In this document: one piece after another, positions 1 through 25,700 of the stretch
Layout of the letters: each line of letters begins with the position of its first letter
How positions within the stretch are numbered: position 1 is the first letter of the stretch
Assembly (NCBI GenBank): GCA_947652115.1
Contig: OX393565.1
Location: 8,469,470 to 8,533,469 of the forward strand
Direction of reading: 5' to 3'
Origin: Blastomussa wellsi
Lineage: Eukaryota; Cnidaria; Anthozoa; Scleractinia; Plerogyridae
Length of the DNA stretch: 64,000 nt
Notes under the pieces: generated by a model
The model's input: the letters and a program-made list of their open reading frames with translations, nothing else
Databases searched by the model: none
Told to the model about the DNA's origin: nothing
Made by a program: the position numbers and the translations under genes

Positions 1-73
1 CGTCGAAGCACGTTTTCCTGTTTCGTAAACGGTCGATGCCATTTTAGTGGCACTTACAATTTTTTTTGACACA

Positions 74-152
74 TCAACCAGAATCGAACCCGGAACTTCT
101 GGCATGCCAATTGCAATATCCCTATCTCACCACTATACTACCATGTTGATCC
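74..152 (-). repeat. tRNA-like element (SINE head or tRNA pseudogene)
   Basis: On the minus strand an A-box-like TAGTATAGTGG is followed by a B-box-like GGTTCGATTCT. The ends ATCAAC and GTTGAT pair as an acceptor stem, and a T-arm-like CCGGG/CTGG pairing flanks the TTCGATT loop. The anticodon arm is not convincing and an A-run follows on the minus strand, so a retroposed tRNA copy is likelier than a working tRNA gene. Confidence 0.5.
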
Positions 153-306
153 GCCAAATCCCCGCAAAATTTAATTATAACAGTACTTAGAATATTGTCT
201 TAGCCATCAAATAATAGCTAACCAAAACCAAACCAGTGTGAAAGTGAACAATTAAACATATGGTGAGTGTGCAGTAGTCTGTTTCCAAATCATAACCAGT
301 TTCGAC

Positions 307-870
307 TAAGGCCCTGATTACATGAGACCGGTACGAACTCTGATCGGTACGACTCAGACCGGTACGATTAACTTTACATGAGCCCGGTCTGAAAGTATGA
401 AGTGATTACAAGAGACCGAGACGAGACTTCAGATCGGCATAAATGTTTACATGAAGCATGCAGGAAGTTCCTGTTTTTCTTTTGTGGTCTGCTTCATGTT
501 CGGTCTTTGGTGCTTCCAGTGCTTCAATCAAATCCTCAACCATCGAATCCCTAAAAATCCAACGAGTTTGATTTTCTTTAGACTCTTTCCTGTTATCCGC
601 CATCTTGGAATGCTCCAACAACACTCTTGCGCAGGCTCAAAACAGTGATCTCTGACCGGCCTCAAATCAGTTCGTGTTTACATGGTTCCGTTGTCCCACT
701 TCAGCCCGGTCCGAGTCATTCGTGTCGGTTCAGCAACCGGAGTGAGTGAAACCGGCACGAGATTATTTTTCAGACCGGCTTCATGTGAACAGAAAAAAGC
801 ATTTGTATGGAGACCGATCTGAAGTCGTACCGGTCTGAGTTCGTACCGGTCTCATGTAATCAGAGCCTTA
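307..870. mobile_element. MITE with long terminal inverted repeats
   Basis: The left end TAAGGCCCTGATTACATGAG is matched by the reverse complement of the right end (TAAGGCTCTGATTACATGAG), and the match continues into ACCGGTACGAACTC. The interior is built of degenerate 'GACCGGT' and 'GTACCGGTCT' blocks in both orientations. There is no transposase, so the element is non-autonomous. Confidence 0.85.
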
Positions 871-2403
871 GTCCAGACCTAAACTACAACGGACTGAAAG
901 CCTCGTTCATTCCGAAAAGCGTTGTTACCAATTATGGAATCGACAGTTAAAAATGGCATCGACCGTTTACAAAAGGGAAAAAAGTGACGTCGACCCAGTG
1001 TCATAGTTATAATGGCAAAGCGTGTTCGATCAACAACTTTTATACAGTTCAGTGAAAATATGCAAAACAACCATTTCTTAGTGTGTGTATTCAAAGTTCT
1101 TGGTCGGAATCGCATGGGAACCAGACAATACGCCAATAGGCCTCTCATAGTTGTTCTATTGATAAAAGATCAATTCTCTTGACTTGCTTCATTTAAGAAG
1201 GATTTGTTTATTTTGAAACCTGCTTTAGCCACTGTTTTTACTATTTTGCTTTGTACTTTTTTTACATAGAACAAAACATACTTTAACATTCATGGAATCT
1301 TACATGGGGAACCTGTTGCATTCAATGTTAGTATTATATGACATTTTGTGTCTAGGGTTTGTTTTCTTCTTACGTACAACTAGTGTATAGGTACTACACA
1401 CAATAACATATCCAGGATAATCTTTATTGTTTCAATTTTCATTTGAGGAAAGCTTTTGCAACACTGTATGTATTTATGGTCATGTAAATAAAGTTAGCTG
1501 TTGTTGTTGTTGTTGTTGTTGCGTGACGGGTGCTTCCTCCTTAAAGATTTTGTATTATTATTTATCATTATTATGTTGTATATGAAAAGAAAAGGATGGT
1601 AGGGTGGATATAAGGTTACTTTGTTTTCTCTGTAGTATAGAAATGCAGAAAACTATTTTGAATGCTGTTTTGTAATTAATTCAGCATTCGCGGATCGTTT
1701 CACCCACCTTAAATGACATTTCGTGAGCGACATTTACAGTTTATTAAACAATAATTTATGATTTTATAATTTTTAACCTCCATATCCCGATCTCAATAAG
1801 ATGTGTATGGACCCCAGACGCAATATGTTCAGATACACGATGTTTTCACTGCCATGATTTTTCCCATGTTTTATCTGTCCAGAAAACGTAGAGTATCGGA
1901 CGTGTCTATAGCGCTCTATTGGACGCGCTTGCGTTTCGTAAAGGCATTTGATTTTATCCTTCTCAAAATCATTGATAATTCACCAAGTTAAAACGAGGGA
2001 AATTAGAACCATGACCGCGTGGTTTGGAAATCTGATCTTAATTAGCAGATATTTCACGATTTTGCTCCTTCGTTTTCCCGGTGATTTTAGTTTCAATAAA
2101 GAAGTAATGTATCAAACACAATGCATCGAAACCGGTCGCGAAACACTTCAATCTCCCAAATCATTCTAAGCAACATATGGCAGTCTGCGGCCTTTCCCTT
2201 CACCAAGGAAACACGGAAAGCCGTAAAACTCTAGAACGGAAATTTATTTTTCAAATCGGCACTCTTAATCCTCACGGTATCAACGAACGCTTTTCATTCA
2301 ACTAATTTATTCCGTTGTTTTCACGTTACCAGGCACCAGCCAATAGCGAAGCTCCATCTTTCTGTATATAAAAAACACACGACCCACAATTCCTTGATTC
2401 GCT

Positions 2404-2432
2404 CCGACGAAAGGGCTAACGCTCGAAACGTC
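2404..2432 (+). ncRNA. Hammerhead-like motif of the Penelope-element type
   Basis: The order is CCGACGA, a short stem (GGGC/GCTC around TAAC), then GAAAC followed directly by GTC. This resembles the minimal hammerhead core CUGANGA-stem II-GAAA-NUH of Penelope-like retroelements, with one departure (C in place of the U of CUGA). The outer GACG/CGTC can also pair, so a simple hairpin is the alternative. No reverse transcriptase coding sequence is visible beside it. Confidence 0.35.
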
Positions 2433-2492
2433 AGCAATTGAATCTCATTACGGTGGCCAATTGACATTATCAATCCAGTTGATAAAACCAAA

Positions 2493-2811
2493 TTATATTA
2501 TCAAGCACAAGGGACTGTCTTCATCACGAGACATTTCCAAACAACTCGAAGCTCGTTAAAAATACTCGGCTGCGCGTCGTATTTTCAGGCTTATCCTCGG
2601 TGTAAGAACCTGTTAAACTCACCAGTGACGTAAAAAAAAGAACGAACAAGACAACCAAGAACTTCGAAACAATACAGAACACAGAAACAATAGCTCAAAA
2701 ACAAAGAAAAAAGTCACAGGTTCTTACACCGAGGTAAACCCATTTTCAACTCTTGTCTCGGTTATTGGAAATGTAATGAAACATGCACTGTCTCTTGCGT
2801 TTGATATATTA
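2493..2811. mobile_element. Foldback element interrupted by a second inverted repeat
   Basis: The outer arms (ACATTTCCAAA side at about 2530 and TTGGAAATGTAATG side at about 2765) resemble the ends of the foldback at 60209-60350. Inside lies a perfect 19-bp inverted pair, CCTCGGTGTAAGAACCTGT at 2595-2613 and its complement at 2716-2734, with about 100 bp of A-rich DNA between. This looks like one element carrying a second insertion or an internal rearrangement. Confidence 0.6.
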
Positions 2812-2887
2812 CTTCTATTTTACTCTGCTATTGCATTCGTGATAACAAAACTTTAATCATATTATTTTCGTTTTCTATTGTCACCAG

Positions 2888-15913
<13,026 letters not shown>

Positions 15914-16741
15914 TATCTGACTGAAGATTCCAAAATTACAGTTATCTGTCAGTGAATGTGACATAACTCCCATATGAGCCTGTATAGATACTCGGTTTTC
16001 TAGCTTTCCAAGGGGTATACCCTTTTACTCATTTGTAGTGCAAATTGGAGCCGGTATATATGTTTGTCTGGCACATTTCTTTTTTGAAAAAGTACAGGTA
16101 AAATCTACGTACGAGCTGAGCGGCTGAGACCAGAGCTTATCCCAATTACTAAATATGAAGCGACCAGGAGTATTTCTACCCCCCACCTTCTTGGATGTGA
16201 AGTGAGTCCATCGCAGGGTTATACCCCCCCCCCCCTCCCCCCTCTAAACTAGCTGCTATCTGTAACAGACCGCCCGATCCGGAGGCCAGCTCTCTCGGCA
16301 CTAACCATTAGGTCACCGCACCTCCCATAACGTGTTGCCGGAACCTTTCTTTTGAAAGTAAAACGTCGAACCTGTCAAACTGAACTGTATTCTTTGGGTT
16401 GATGTTAATTATTTGTCAACAAGCTGGCATCCAGGATGCAACGAAGTATAAAATATTGCCGGATTTATAGAGTATTTTAGGATGCAGTCAGGATATATGT
16501 CATTTTCAAAAGCTATATCGTATGATACACTATTGGTAGCATAACATTTGCACGCGAAATTTACACTGGATGCAGTCAAACGGCTATCGAACATTACGTC
16601 GCTGTAATCAGTTGTTTATACATAGCAAACTTTCACAGTTTTTAAGATAAAGTCATTTATTTCCTTTGCTTGCATAAAACGCAGCCTAAATTGCTATTTT
16701 TATTACATCACTGGCTGTTCAAAATTTAAAAAGTGTTGCCA
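15914..16741. other. Convergent intergenic region (RTK / ADCY10 3' ends)
   Basis: Between the two stop codons I see 3' untranslated DNA only. A C-rich tract lies at about 16225-16243. On the minus strand AATAAA occurs at 16656-16661, 81 bp beyond the ADCY10 stop, and is a good polyadenylation signal for that gene. No clear AATAAA for the receptor kinase was found close to its stop. Confidence 0.6.
16656..16661 (-). promoter_or_regulatory. Probable polyadenylation signal of ADCY10
   Basis: AATAAA on the minus strand just downstream of the ADCY10 stop codon at 16742. Confidence 0.6.
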
Positions 16742-19700
16742 TTAAGCACGTGTTGGTTTGGGTAGCGCGAACATGGAGGTGCCTTGGTAAACACCAGCAG
16801 ATTCTGTTTGGTCATAGAACCATGCCTTCCTGTTCTTGTTGGCCCACTCTACCTCGAGCCACAGGCCCATGTGTTTACTCTTGGTAGAACACCCACGTAG
16901 TTTTGCTTTACACTCTTCCTTTTTGCCACGTAGAAGATTGTGATAAGCGAGCAAAAGAAGTCGGCGAGCTTCAAAGATTGGATGATGATTAAGGGCGTCC
17001 TTGAGTTTCTTTAGGGCCTGAAATTTATCCCAAGTGCAATTAAATTGACAAACCGAGAAATAAAAGATTTTTGAAGCTATGTTGTCGACACTGTTCTGTT
17101 TCTTGTTTAGCAAACCGCAACTAAAAGAGTCCTACCTGTATGTGCAGGTGTACTCATAAATAAATTGTATAGAACGTTCTAAGCTTTGAATTTATCACTG
17201 TTTGTAAGCCTAACACGAGAAAGCACCATGCGGTTGCAGTTTATGTATTATTGCGGCGCTTGCACACAACTACACGAACTACAAAACTCGCTTAAGCCTA
17301 CATGATTCCATAAGCACACAATTTCTCTCCAGTGTCATTCTTGTGTTGTTTGGGAGCTGATATGTGCCAGCAAAAAACAAAGCAACCGCACAGCTTAATG
17401 ACGAGCTAAGATATATAAGGTATCTATAGCTAGGTAAAACTTATTTTAATACGTTTGTACCGTCAAATATACAACATAAAATGAAGGTGATTTCCACAAG
17501 GTTTTACATTAAGATAAATTTGTTTCGTGTCTTCAATGCATGAGCAAAACGGCAAAATGTACTACAGTGTGCTAGGTTTCTTGTCGCAATAGTAAATTTG
17601 TTTTTCTCTCAGGTTCGTGTAGCAGCAGTCCGGAAATTAGCACATACAAGTACCAAACACACAAGAAAGCGACAGAGTTGATGGTAGTAAACAACTACAG
17701 CTTTCTAATTAGTTTATGTGCAAAACCACTGAAATAAAGAGTCATACCTTGCGTACTTGATGATCATTTTGTTTGTTCTTGCTATCCTCTTGAAGTTTTA
17801 ACAACCAAAATTCGACAATCTTAGCAAAGCCATGAACAGACATAAATACCTCCAGTTTTGAAGGCTCTAGGGCTAGGAAAAATTCGAGTAATTAAATGTT
17901 TTTGCAAGGGATGGAGCATTTGTTTATTGATATATTCGATGCAACAACTCATGGAGAAAGAGCGGTAGTCTCACAGCTCCTTTTTCCTCTAAATTTCAGT
18001 GGCAGGGATAGTGTTGCAGCCTTATTGATTGGGCTATGGTCCACTGTTTGTGTTGTTTGTTCTTTTGTCTCACCTGAAGGGTGGTCCCCAATCAGGTGAC
18101 ACCTTGTAAGAGCTGCGAGGTGACCCAGTAAGAGGTGAATAAGTCAGTAAGTATGTAAACCTTTATTTAATGGAAGTTCATTGATGGGAATGGAATAAGG
18201 AGTAAATGGAATGAACAGCTGAGAACTGCGTCGGTCAGCGAGTAGCGAAGTAATTAACATTTGACACGCATTTCCTGGTTTGCAGATGGGCACATTTACC
18301 TGAGTTAACCAAGGGAATTATTTTGAGAAAGAAAAATGGCAGGTTGCACAAGTCGTTCGTTATGTTATCTATACAAAAGTTATGCTATTTATACGAAGGG
18401 CGTTCGATTTTTCCAGATCAATTCTCTTTTCTTTAAGTGATTCCGAATCATTTCCACATATCTAGGTTCCCTGTATACGGTATGGTTTTTTTTTTTCAAA
18501 TACGCCGTCTTTAAAGTAACTGATCACATGAATTTTGTGCCCTCTTTGCACAGCACTAATTGTTAACAACATACCTGAAGCAGTAGAGATGAACATATCA
18601 GCATATTCCCATTCCTGCCTTCTAGCATACCTGCATAATACAATCGCATTTTTGGTGTTACTTTATAATTTTACTTCGAAATTGCTCAATAATTTTTATG
18701 GCTATGATGTCTTCAGTCGTGCAAACCAGCTTGATCCTGCACAGAGCGGCCTGCGAGAGGAAACTAGAAAACATTGGATACAGCGCAGTTTTTGCATGGA
18801 TGGGGATAAGCTTTCAAGAGGGGAAGAGAGAGTTACCCTCGGCCAGTTTGTATATAATAATACTATTTCGAAAAAGTGTTTTTCGCTGCTGCGACTTTGT
18901 ACCGTTTTAAAGGGAATCCGCCAGGACTACGAGTATTTATTGGACAAAATTATGTACCAAAATTTTTTACACCTTATTGCAAGCTTCTGTGTTACTGCTT
19001 CAAATATCGTATCAAGATAAATCTTTTCTAACAACACCAAACATCGTAAACAAATTTCGAAGTTCCACTGAATTCCACTCAATCGCTTAAAAAATGTGAG
19101 ATTTTGCCTATAGCTTGCGGACTTTGAAATCAATTTTCTCAAGCACTGATGAGAATTTGTTGTACCAAAATTATTTACACCTTAGTGCAAACTTTTGGTG
19201 TTACTGCTTCAAATATCTTATCAAAAGAAATCTTTTCTAACAACACCAAACATCGAAAACAAATTTCGAAGCCTTCCATTAATTCCCCTGGATCGCTTAA
19301 AGGCGATTTTACAAAATGGCCACACGTAACATTTTGCCTATAGCTTGTGATCTTTAAAATTTATTTTCTCGAACTCTGATAAGAAATTGCTGTCGGCATT
19401 ATCACGGATAATTACTTAGATCTTTACCTTTTATTAAGGGTAGAATACAACGCAATATGATTTAAATTATTCTGGTACTTGATTTTTGTGCAACTTAAAT
19501 AAATATCACTCGACGTCCTGATGGATTACTTTTCAAATAGATCCAACACTAGGTCAATTGTGCACCTGGGCCATTGAAAGTAAAGTGTGAGAATGAATGT
19601 GTACGGCAAATAAAAAGACATAATGAAGTAATTCATGATATATATATTCAGCATCAGGGACGACGGGGCGTATTTGAAAGTGGGGGCTTGGAAACGAGCG

Positions 19701-22700
19701 TCAGGGGCGAGAGTTTGAAGGGGGATCTGGGGGGTCCTCCCCCAGAAAATTTTGAAATCTAGAGGCTCGGAAATGGTATTTTCAACGTTCTCTATGAGAT
19801 ATTTCTTAAAAAAGGACAACCTGGATAAGTGTAAAATGACAGGTACTTTTTGTGCTACAGTAATATTTTGGAAGTTTTGTAAGCTTGATACATATTTTTC
19901 AGCCTTCTATGATATATTTCGGCTTTAGTACACTTACCTGGGTTTTTACACAAGCTCCCCGTGTGGAAAGGATGCGCGTAAGGAAGTACGTAACCACGAA
20001 AAGTTTCCGACAAGTTTTGAACAAGGTTGTAGCTTTGTAAATTCTCGTCACTAAATGAAGCAAGCAGGATTCAAGCGTTTGTTTCATCTGGTTAGTGCTC
20101 TATGTATGTTACATCTTTTCTCAAATAACTACTGAGCATGAATTGAATTAGCGTTAACGGAAGTATTTTGTTTGCCAATAACCTCATCTCGGGGGATAAT
20201 CTGTGGTGAATCGGACTTTTTCCGTTTACGTTTTCCTTTTTCTTTAGTATTTACATTTTCCTTTTTTCATTATTTCTTCATACGAACCTTATACTAAAAC
20301 AAAAAAATGTCATCTGGCTCCGCCGTCCCTGCAGCATTACGAATTCAACCTAACTTTTGTATTTACAACATTAACATACCACAGAGCCAGAGAAGCACTG
20401 AGACAAAACTTCGGCACTACGTCACACGAGAATGCCGGGTCTATTGACATTTTCGCTGTAAATTGCATGATTTTGTTGATGTCTTCCAGTTGCCAACCTA
20501 ATGATATTTTAAAAAGGAAAACAAATCTAATAATATGCGCTTTTAAAACATTTCAGAAAGCAGATAGGAACGAACACGTTGTGCACGACTGAGGTAAAAC
20601 AAGCAACACTGACAGGAAAGTAGTTTTGGAAACGATCATCCTGCCCGAGACTATTTTGGTGCGTTTTGTAAATCTACCAGATCATGACTCCCCGGGGGGA
20701 CTCGCATATGAAAGGGGCGGGGATTGCTCGTCGTCTCGCTTAGGGGTGTAAATCTCGGATTTTGGTCTCACTTAAGGTGTTCTGGGCAAAAAGCCGTTAT
20801 ATTTAGCCGGTTTCTTTTAGGGGTCAAATAAGCTTGGGCTACGCCCAGATCGGTCTCCTTTATGAATTTCATTCAAAATTTCCGACAATCATCCCCGCCC
20901 CTTTCATATGCGAGTTCCCCCGGACCTGACTCAGTAAAAGGAACGGATGAAAAGCTCTCTTTTCTCGTCGGTGTTTACTGACAAAGATCTATTGCCTGGC
21001 CTGAATCAGCAAAAGAACGTGCAAAGCTTCGAGCGGCTTATACGGGAAAGCTAAGGAACTTACATTCCCAAAAGTTCTTATCAAAGTTAAGCAACCAGTT
21101 GTTAACAGCATTAGATGCTAATGATCAGATGATCGATAATTTTCCGGAATTTCTGTTACCCAAAGAAAAATGAAAATAGCCAACATTGTGTCATTCTCTC
21201 AAAAAACTTACTTTTTACTGTAAAGCGTTCTGTCTTCGTTTTAAAGTTCTGTTTTTATGTTCATCTTTGAACTGTGTTACGGATAGACGAATAATCTGTT
21301 ATTCTTTTTGTAAATTCCGTTTTGGTGCCGCTTCTTTTGCAACATCATGATATATAACTTTGTGCAAGCAGTTTGCATATAACCAAATCTACAAATGGTA
21401 GAAATTCAATATTTACCTACAAATAGGGATATTGTGCTTTCACCCCCTATTTGATTGGTGTTAAATAGTTGGCTTTGTTCTTCGTCCCGTGACAACATCC
21501 GAGCGCCTGCCGAGGGATTATAACCCCCTCCCCCCCGGGGATTTCATGTCTTATTTAACAGTGCCATTCATGCGAAAAGTGGTTTAAAGTGCCTATGAAG
21601 TAAAAATCTACTTAAGCTAATTTAAACGCCCTTTCAAAATGAGAAGAATGTTTTTTTCCCTTTTGTGGTATCTTCTTTCGTTGCAAATTAGATAACTAAT
21701 GACGTCATAAGGGGTTACAGTGTGGGGTCAAAACACAAAATGATGAATTCTCTGCAACAGAACACAAAATCGACGACGAGAAATATCCATACCACCGTTT
21801 TACTTAGCATTAGCTAGATTCACGTGTCTATAGCTGAAATTTCAAAAACTGTCTTATGTAGTATACTTGATAAACGCCAATCGTAACGTTTCCCTTTGTC
21901 CATAACTTTCGAGGAACTAACTACTCGTAGCTAAAAGGAGTCAATAACTAGGTAAAAGTTATACATATCTACCTGCTTCCAGGATTAAATCAAAGCAACA
22001 GCATATGTACAGCGCTCGCCCATGAGAGTCACAGGAATCCAATGCTGCCGTGTTGAGCTCTTTAAGAACCTCAATGCAATCAGGAATCCTGTGCACGAAT
22101 AAAAAATGCATGCAGCCGGAAAGGCATGCAAGCCAGTATCATTTGGCATGCAAACCGGTATCGTTTGGTATGCAAACCGGTGTTATTTGGTATACAAACC
22201 AGTATAATTTGGCATGCAAACCGGTATCATTTGGCATGCAAACCGGTATCATTAGGCATGCAAACTGGTATCATTTGGTATGCAAACCGGTATCATTTGG
22301 CATACAAACCGGTATCATTTGCACTAAAAGTACCCTGCTAAATTTTAAAAAATGAGTTGCAACCACTTGCAAAATAGTTGAGACACTTTCCCAGAAAATG
22401 GGCTTTTATTCCAGGAACACGCCTCTGGCAACATAAATAAAGAACTTTGGGTAACTTGCATTCTAACCGTCTCCACCTATCATGAATCATGGGCACCCAA
22501 CGACTGTGTTCCTTGTTTTATCTGTTCCCTGACCGAAAATGTTGCTGGATGGCAAAATGGTCCAGTATATGTCTTCTCGTGGGAGTTGTTACTGAAGAAA
22601 TACTACTTTTGCGCTGGCCGATTGAAACTCGGATAGGGCGACTGAAGAAACTGTTCGACGAAAGCTTAAATCTCGTTGAGATGAGTGGATTTCAACGGTT

Positions 22701-25700
22701 TTCAGTGCCTTTTTCGCCCGTTGTTGTTTGTTATAATTGATGGATGGGGAAAAATACAGATCATGTGCTAGCAAAAGGGAACAGATAAAGTGTTTCCAGC
22801 AACACTCAAGAAGATCTCTAAAGTTTTTAATATCATATATTTCCAGTCATATATTTGCGATTTGCATAAAATAAGTGCATTTTGCCAAAGTTTATTTTGC
22901 AAACGATTGTAGCAAATTTATCTTTTAACACTCCAGATACCCCTTGTGGCCTTTTGTGTAAGTTACTGGATTAGTTCCCAAACCTTTACTGCAAAATTAT
23001 TATACAAAACAGAAAACTTGAAATAAATTAACTATGCATAAGATAATTCATATTCCAAAATCCCTGCTGCTACAATTTTAGGTATCATAGGTCATCGTAG
23101 CTACCGCGTTGATGTAAAATGTTTTATAGTACAAGGGCTCTCCTAGAAATTCCGTAAGGGTTTGCTTAGAGTTTCTGGTCTGTGCTCAACCTACATTCCG
23201 AATAAGCTTAAAATATTTTGAAATATAGGCAAATAAAAAATGAAAATAAATAAATTCGTGGGTACTACAGGGAATGATGTCGGAGATTGTCAAAAATGCA
23301 AAAATTCTGCTATGTTAGAAAATGTAATGCATGTATACAATCTTACTTACTTAGCAGTGAAAAGAAGGCCTTGAGCGAGAAGTGGAATACAGCTTGTCAT
23401 CATATTCTGATCGTGAACTTTTTTAGCGATGGCGAGCGCGTGTTTTCCTGAAAGAAAAAATGAATCTGTTACTTTTAAAGGGACACTGTCATGAGTGTAA
23501 CTTCAAAAATTCAACAGCCCAAGAACGGGTTTACACCAATGGAAACCTACAAACAGTGGTCAAGTTTTGTTAAAATTACTATGCCAGTGCGCTAAAGCTA
23601 AATATGGAATGATATCATTATGATACCATCAGGAGCTTAAGATTTCAACTTGTAAAGGTTAGGCTGTCTTTTTCAAGTTCTGTCCTCGTGATTTGGAAAA
23701 AATGATGAAAACCATTTTACTAAAGAGGCCGAAAAATGTCCGTGACAGTGTCCTTGTGAAATGTTGTTTGGATTTTTTGTGCTTACATGCCGCTTATCAA
23801 CTGGCCTGATCTGAGCTGAGAAATCTCTTCCATACATGACGGTCAAAGAATCATAAAGCATAGGTCCAGCTGTAATTAAAATTGTTTCTCATAGTATAAT
23901 TTAAATTCGCATACCTAGGGATAAACAGGCAGTTAAAGGTTTTTATCAGTTTTATTGACATTCTCCTGCCGCTCTTCAATATGATAGCAATAACGATGAT
24001 ATTAAATGCGGCATCGCCATCAACTTCTGACCTGCATTTAGTGCTAACTAAAGCTGGAGATTTCGGGACAATGCGCCAAACAACACGACATAGCAAATAC
24101 CTATTCACATGCAATGAATTTATTTTCAGTTAATGAATGCCAAACACGTGACACACCTGAGCTAATAGCCAGTGACACGCCACCAATTGCCAATCTGAAC
24201 GCGAGGCTAACGCAGTACAGATGAGCAACTGTAATCATATCCTCTGGATCTGTGTAGAGAGATGGATCTTTACATCTGCAGATAGAAAAAAATATAAACT
24301 TATTTTTATTTAAAGAAGTTTAAACTTAATAGTCTTGTGACTTATAAACCTGCGGCCCTCGGATTTCCGATCGACTTGGAATTTGGAAGAGCTGGTTTCT
24401 GTGGATGGAGAAAAACCGTAGAGCCGCAAGAAATCCCCAGCCGGGAGAAAACACTCATTGCAAGGACGAAAACTGAAAAACAAACTCCACACATACGACC
24501 GACCGCGTGTGGGAATCAAACCCAGGCCACATTGGTGGGAGGCGAGCGCTCTGACCATCCTGACTGTCCCAAAGAGGAAGAGGAGTTAGATTTCATTGTC
24601 AAACAAATTTACTCAGGTGGATTTTTTTTCGGGATTTTCCTCCAAACGGTTATGTCTGAGCCATTGTATTCAACATGGAATACATGCCCATAAGCACATC
24701 GATGAACACAAACGAATCGCATACAAACAGCATGTAAACGGATTGAGCAATGAACACAATACACTAGTCATTGAAATGAGGCTGAGATCGACTGTTGGGC
24801 AATCTCAAGCCTGCGTTGCAAAAACTTTAAAACAAAAACATCAAAAAACATTAAAACAACTGAAGAAATCGAGAAAGCAATGTAGCTGGCGGATGGCAGA
24901 TCAAATTGGGATATTCAGAACTAGTAAATAAAATACTTTTGAGATATATCTGTAGTCCGCTTTCTTCAGTAGTACATTACTTTGAGAATAGCAGCACTGA
25001 CGAAACTATGCTTTCATGTTATATTGCAAGGCAAAACAGAAATTGCTGCATTCAGCTTAGTTCACACGACTATGGCATTTAACATATCATGTCAATATTA
25101 CCTGTTCTTTCCAATTTCTTCATATGTTTTGCCCCATCCTATCCAGCCAACGAGATGTGAACACTCGATAACTCCTGCATAGGCAGTTATTAGCTAGGAA
25201 GAAATAAGAAAACACACTTAATATCAACAACCGGAGCATAGAGTGCCAAATTAGCCCATTCCATGCACACTTCTTTAATGAAGTGATACTCGTGCCATCT
25301 TCGTAAAATTGAGGTTTCCGATATGATCCGAACTTACTTCGTGAAGGTTTTCTTCGGCCTCTTCGGCGGCGTTCAGTTCCTGTAGGGCAGCCATCAGTGA
25401 GCGATTGTTCTGATGTAAAGCGTGGTACACGTGGCTTAGATGGCCCAGGCAGCGCGACTGTTCAATCAGTCGAGCTGAATCGTCTCTGAAGAAAGAACAA
25501 TAACTCGCATTTTGAAATAAACACAAGGAAATGTAAGAAACAAGAGACATTTTTTGAACTTAAAATGTTCCACTTTTATTTCTCAATTTCCACACAGGAC
25601 CGATTTGTCTCACATGAACAAAAATCAGTGGCTAGGCGTGCACTAGAGCGTTGTGCAGACGTTCATAGGTTCGTTTCCCGTCGCGACAGGGACTCAATTC

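Larger units (their letters stand above)
1..2887. other. Upstream region without recognisable coding exons
   Basis: No stretch here reads as a conserved protein or as an exon with a believable splice context. The region holds repeats: a tRNA-like element near the left edge, a 564-bp inverted-repeat element, a short TTG tract after an AATAAAG-like tail (about 1487-1520), a hammerhead-like motif and a nested foldback. The missing 5' exons of the downstream receptor kinase should lie here or left of the window, but I could not find them. Confidence 0.6.

Noticed and set aside
18535..19020. 161-codon open frame on the plus strand
   Set aside because: It runs through a two-copy tandem duplication in an ADCY10 intron, lacks recognisable motifs, and the second copy does not keep the frame.
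22050..22355. Repeat-peptide frames and a CRISPR-like periodic array
   Set aside because: Units are contiguous 22-bp tandem repeats without unique spacers; the frames exist only because the unit lacks stop codons. The genome is eukaryotic.
24337..24931. Two overlapping frames of 118 and 111 codons
   Set aside because: The first is antisense to a SINE; the second is Lys/Gln-rich intronic DNA without splice or family support.
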